Of a DNA stretch of 7,432 nt, positions 7,347 through 7,432 are shown in pieces (the stretch's first letter is position 1; each line of letters opens with the position of its first letter). The DNA is from an uncultured Clostridia bacterium (GTDB lineage Bacteria > Bacillota > Clostridia > Oscillospirales > Acutalibacteraceae). Where the stretch lies: assembly GCA_937919155.1 (NCBI GenBank), contig CALFPM010000175.1:1-7432 (forward strand), written 5' to 3'. A program made the position numbers and the translations under genes. The notes under the pieces are model-generated. The model saw nothing but the letters and a program-made list of their open reading frames with translations, was not told where the DNA came from and made no database searches.

Positions 7347-7432
7347 TCAAAGCCTCCAGTACTGATAGCCTGCTTCGGAATATGTTTTTCTGTCAAGCAC
7401 GCCCTTGACGTCGATAATTACTTTGCTGTTAT
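7347..7432 (-). CDS. C-terminal fragment of a nucleotide-sugar dehydrogenase (TviB/WbpO-like), cut by right edge
   Basis: Only the last 27 complete codons are in the window, entering from the right edge and ending at TGA 7349-7347. The visible residues include VIIDVKGVLDRKTY and end AGYQYWRL. A DVK stretch followed by an AGxxxWRL end is the usual C-terminus of UDP-HexNAc 6-dehydrogenases of the TviB/WbpO type. The neighbour downstream is a WbpP/TviC-like epimerase, the standard partner of that dehydrogenase, which strengthens the call. By family knowledge it would oxidise UDP-GlcNAc or UDP-GalNAc to the uronic acid using NAD. The catalytic cysteine and NAD-binding domain lie outside the window, so neither activity nor substrate can be checked here. 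The gene overlaps the epimerase's ribosome site, and its stop is 2 bases before the epimerase ATG. Confidence 0.72.
   Translation of the reverse strand, partial: NSKVIIDVKGVLDRKTYSEAGYQYWRL
7353..7357 (-). promoter_or_regulatory. Ribosome binding site of the epimerase, decides its start
   Basis: GGAGG lies 8 bases before the ATG at 7344 but only 2 bases before the in-frame TTG at 7350. The spacing favours the ATG. The site lies inside the final codons of the dehydrogenase. Confidence 0.85.

Noticed and set aside
7345..7350. TTG start for the epimerase at 7350
   Set aside because: Only 2 bases separate it from GGAGG and it overlaps the dehydrogenase stop; the ATG at 7344 has proper spacing of 8.
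1..7432. Mobile elements, CRISPR arrays, tRNA or riboswitch structures
   Set aside because: The whole window is accounted for by coding sequence; I saw no long direct or inverted repeats, transposase frames or RNA-gene signatures.

Overview
The window is one block of a surface-polysaccharide (capsule or O-antigen-like exopolysaccharide) biosynthesis operon. Every gene is on the minus strand, so the transcript runs from high to low coordinates. The sequence is AT-rich, genes are packed almost end to end, and several starts have strong AGGAGG-type Shine-Dalgarno sites. Together with the flavour of the proteins this suggests a low-to-moderate GC Firmicute, probably a gut Clostridia or Ruminococcus-type organism. 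That taxonomic guess is an inference; no marker gene is present.

In transcription order: the last 28 codons or so of a nucleotide-sugar dehydrogenase (right edge, TviB/WbpO-like); a WbpP/TviC-like UDP-HexNAc 4-epimerase (7344-6370); a GT-B glycosyltransferase (6373-5255); a multi-spanning Wzy/O-ligase-type membrane protein (5233-4016); a GT4 glycosyltransferase (4019-2757); a GT-A transferase with an EDD motif resembling GNT-I/GT13 (2755-1823); a GT2 transferase of the EpsJ/CpsJ type (1818-826); and the N-terminal 276 residues of another GT4 transferase running off the left edge (829-1).

The genes fit a Wzx/Wzy-dependent pathway. The dehydrogenase and epimerase would make an activated HexNAc or HexNAc-uronic acid, most likely UDP-GalNAc and UDP-GalNAcA. 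Five glycosyltransferases would build a lipid-linked repeat unit, and the Wzy-like protein would polymerise it outside the membrane. The initiating sugar-phosphate transferase, the flippase, chain-length control and any promoter or terminator are not in the window. Gene junctions are ATGA overlaps or gaps of 1 to 21 bases, so no intergenic region can hold a promoter or terminator, and no stretch over 300 bases lacks a gene. I saw no tRNA, rRNA, CRISPR array, insertion sequence or pseudogene.

The region is a recognisable locus type rather than a new system. The points most worth a second look are the unassigned transferase specificities, especially the EDD-type enzyme, and the predicted amino-sugar chemistry.
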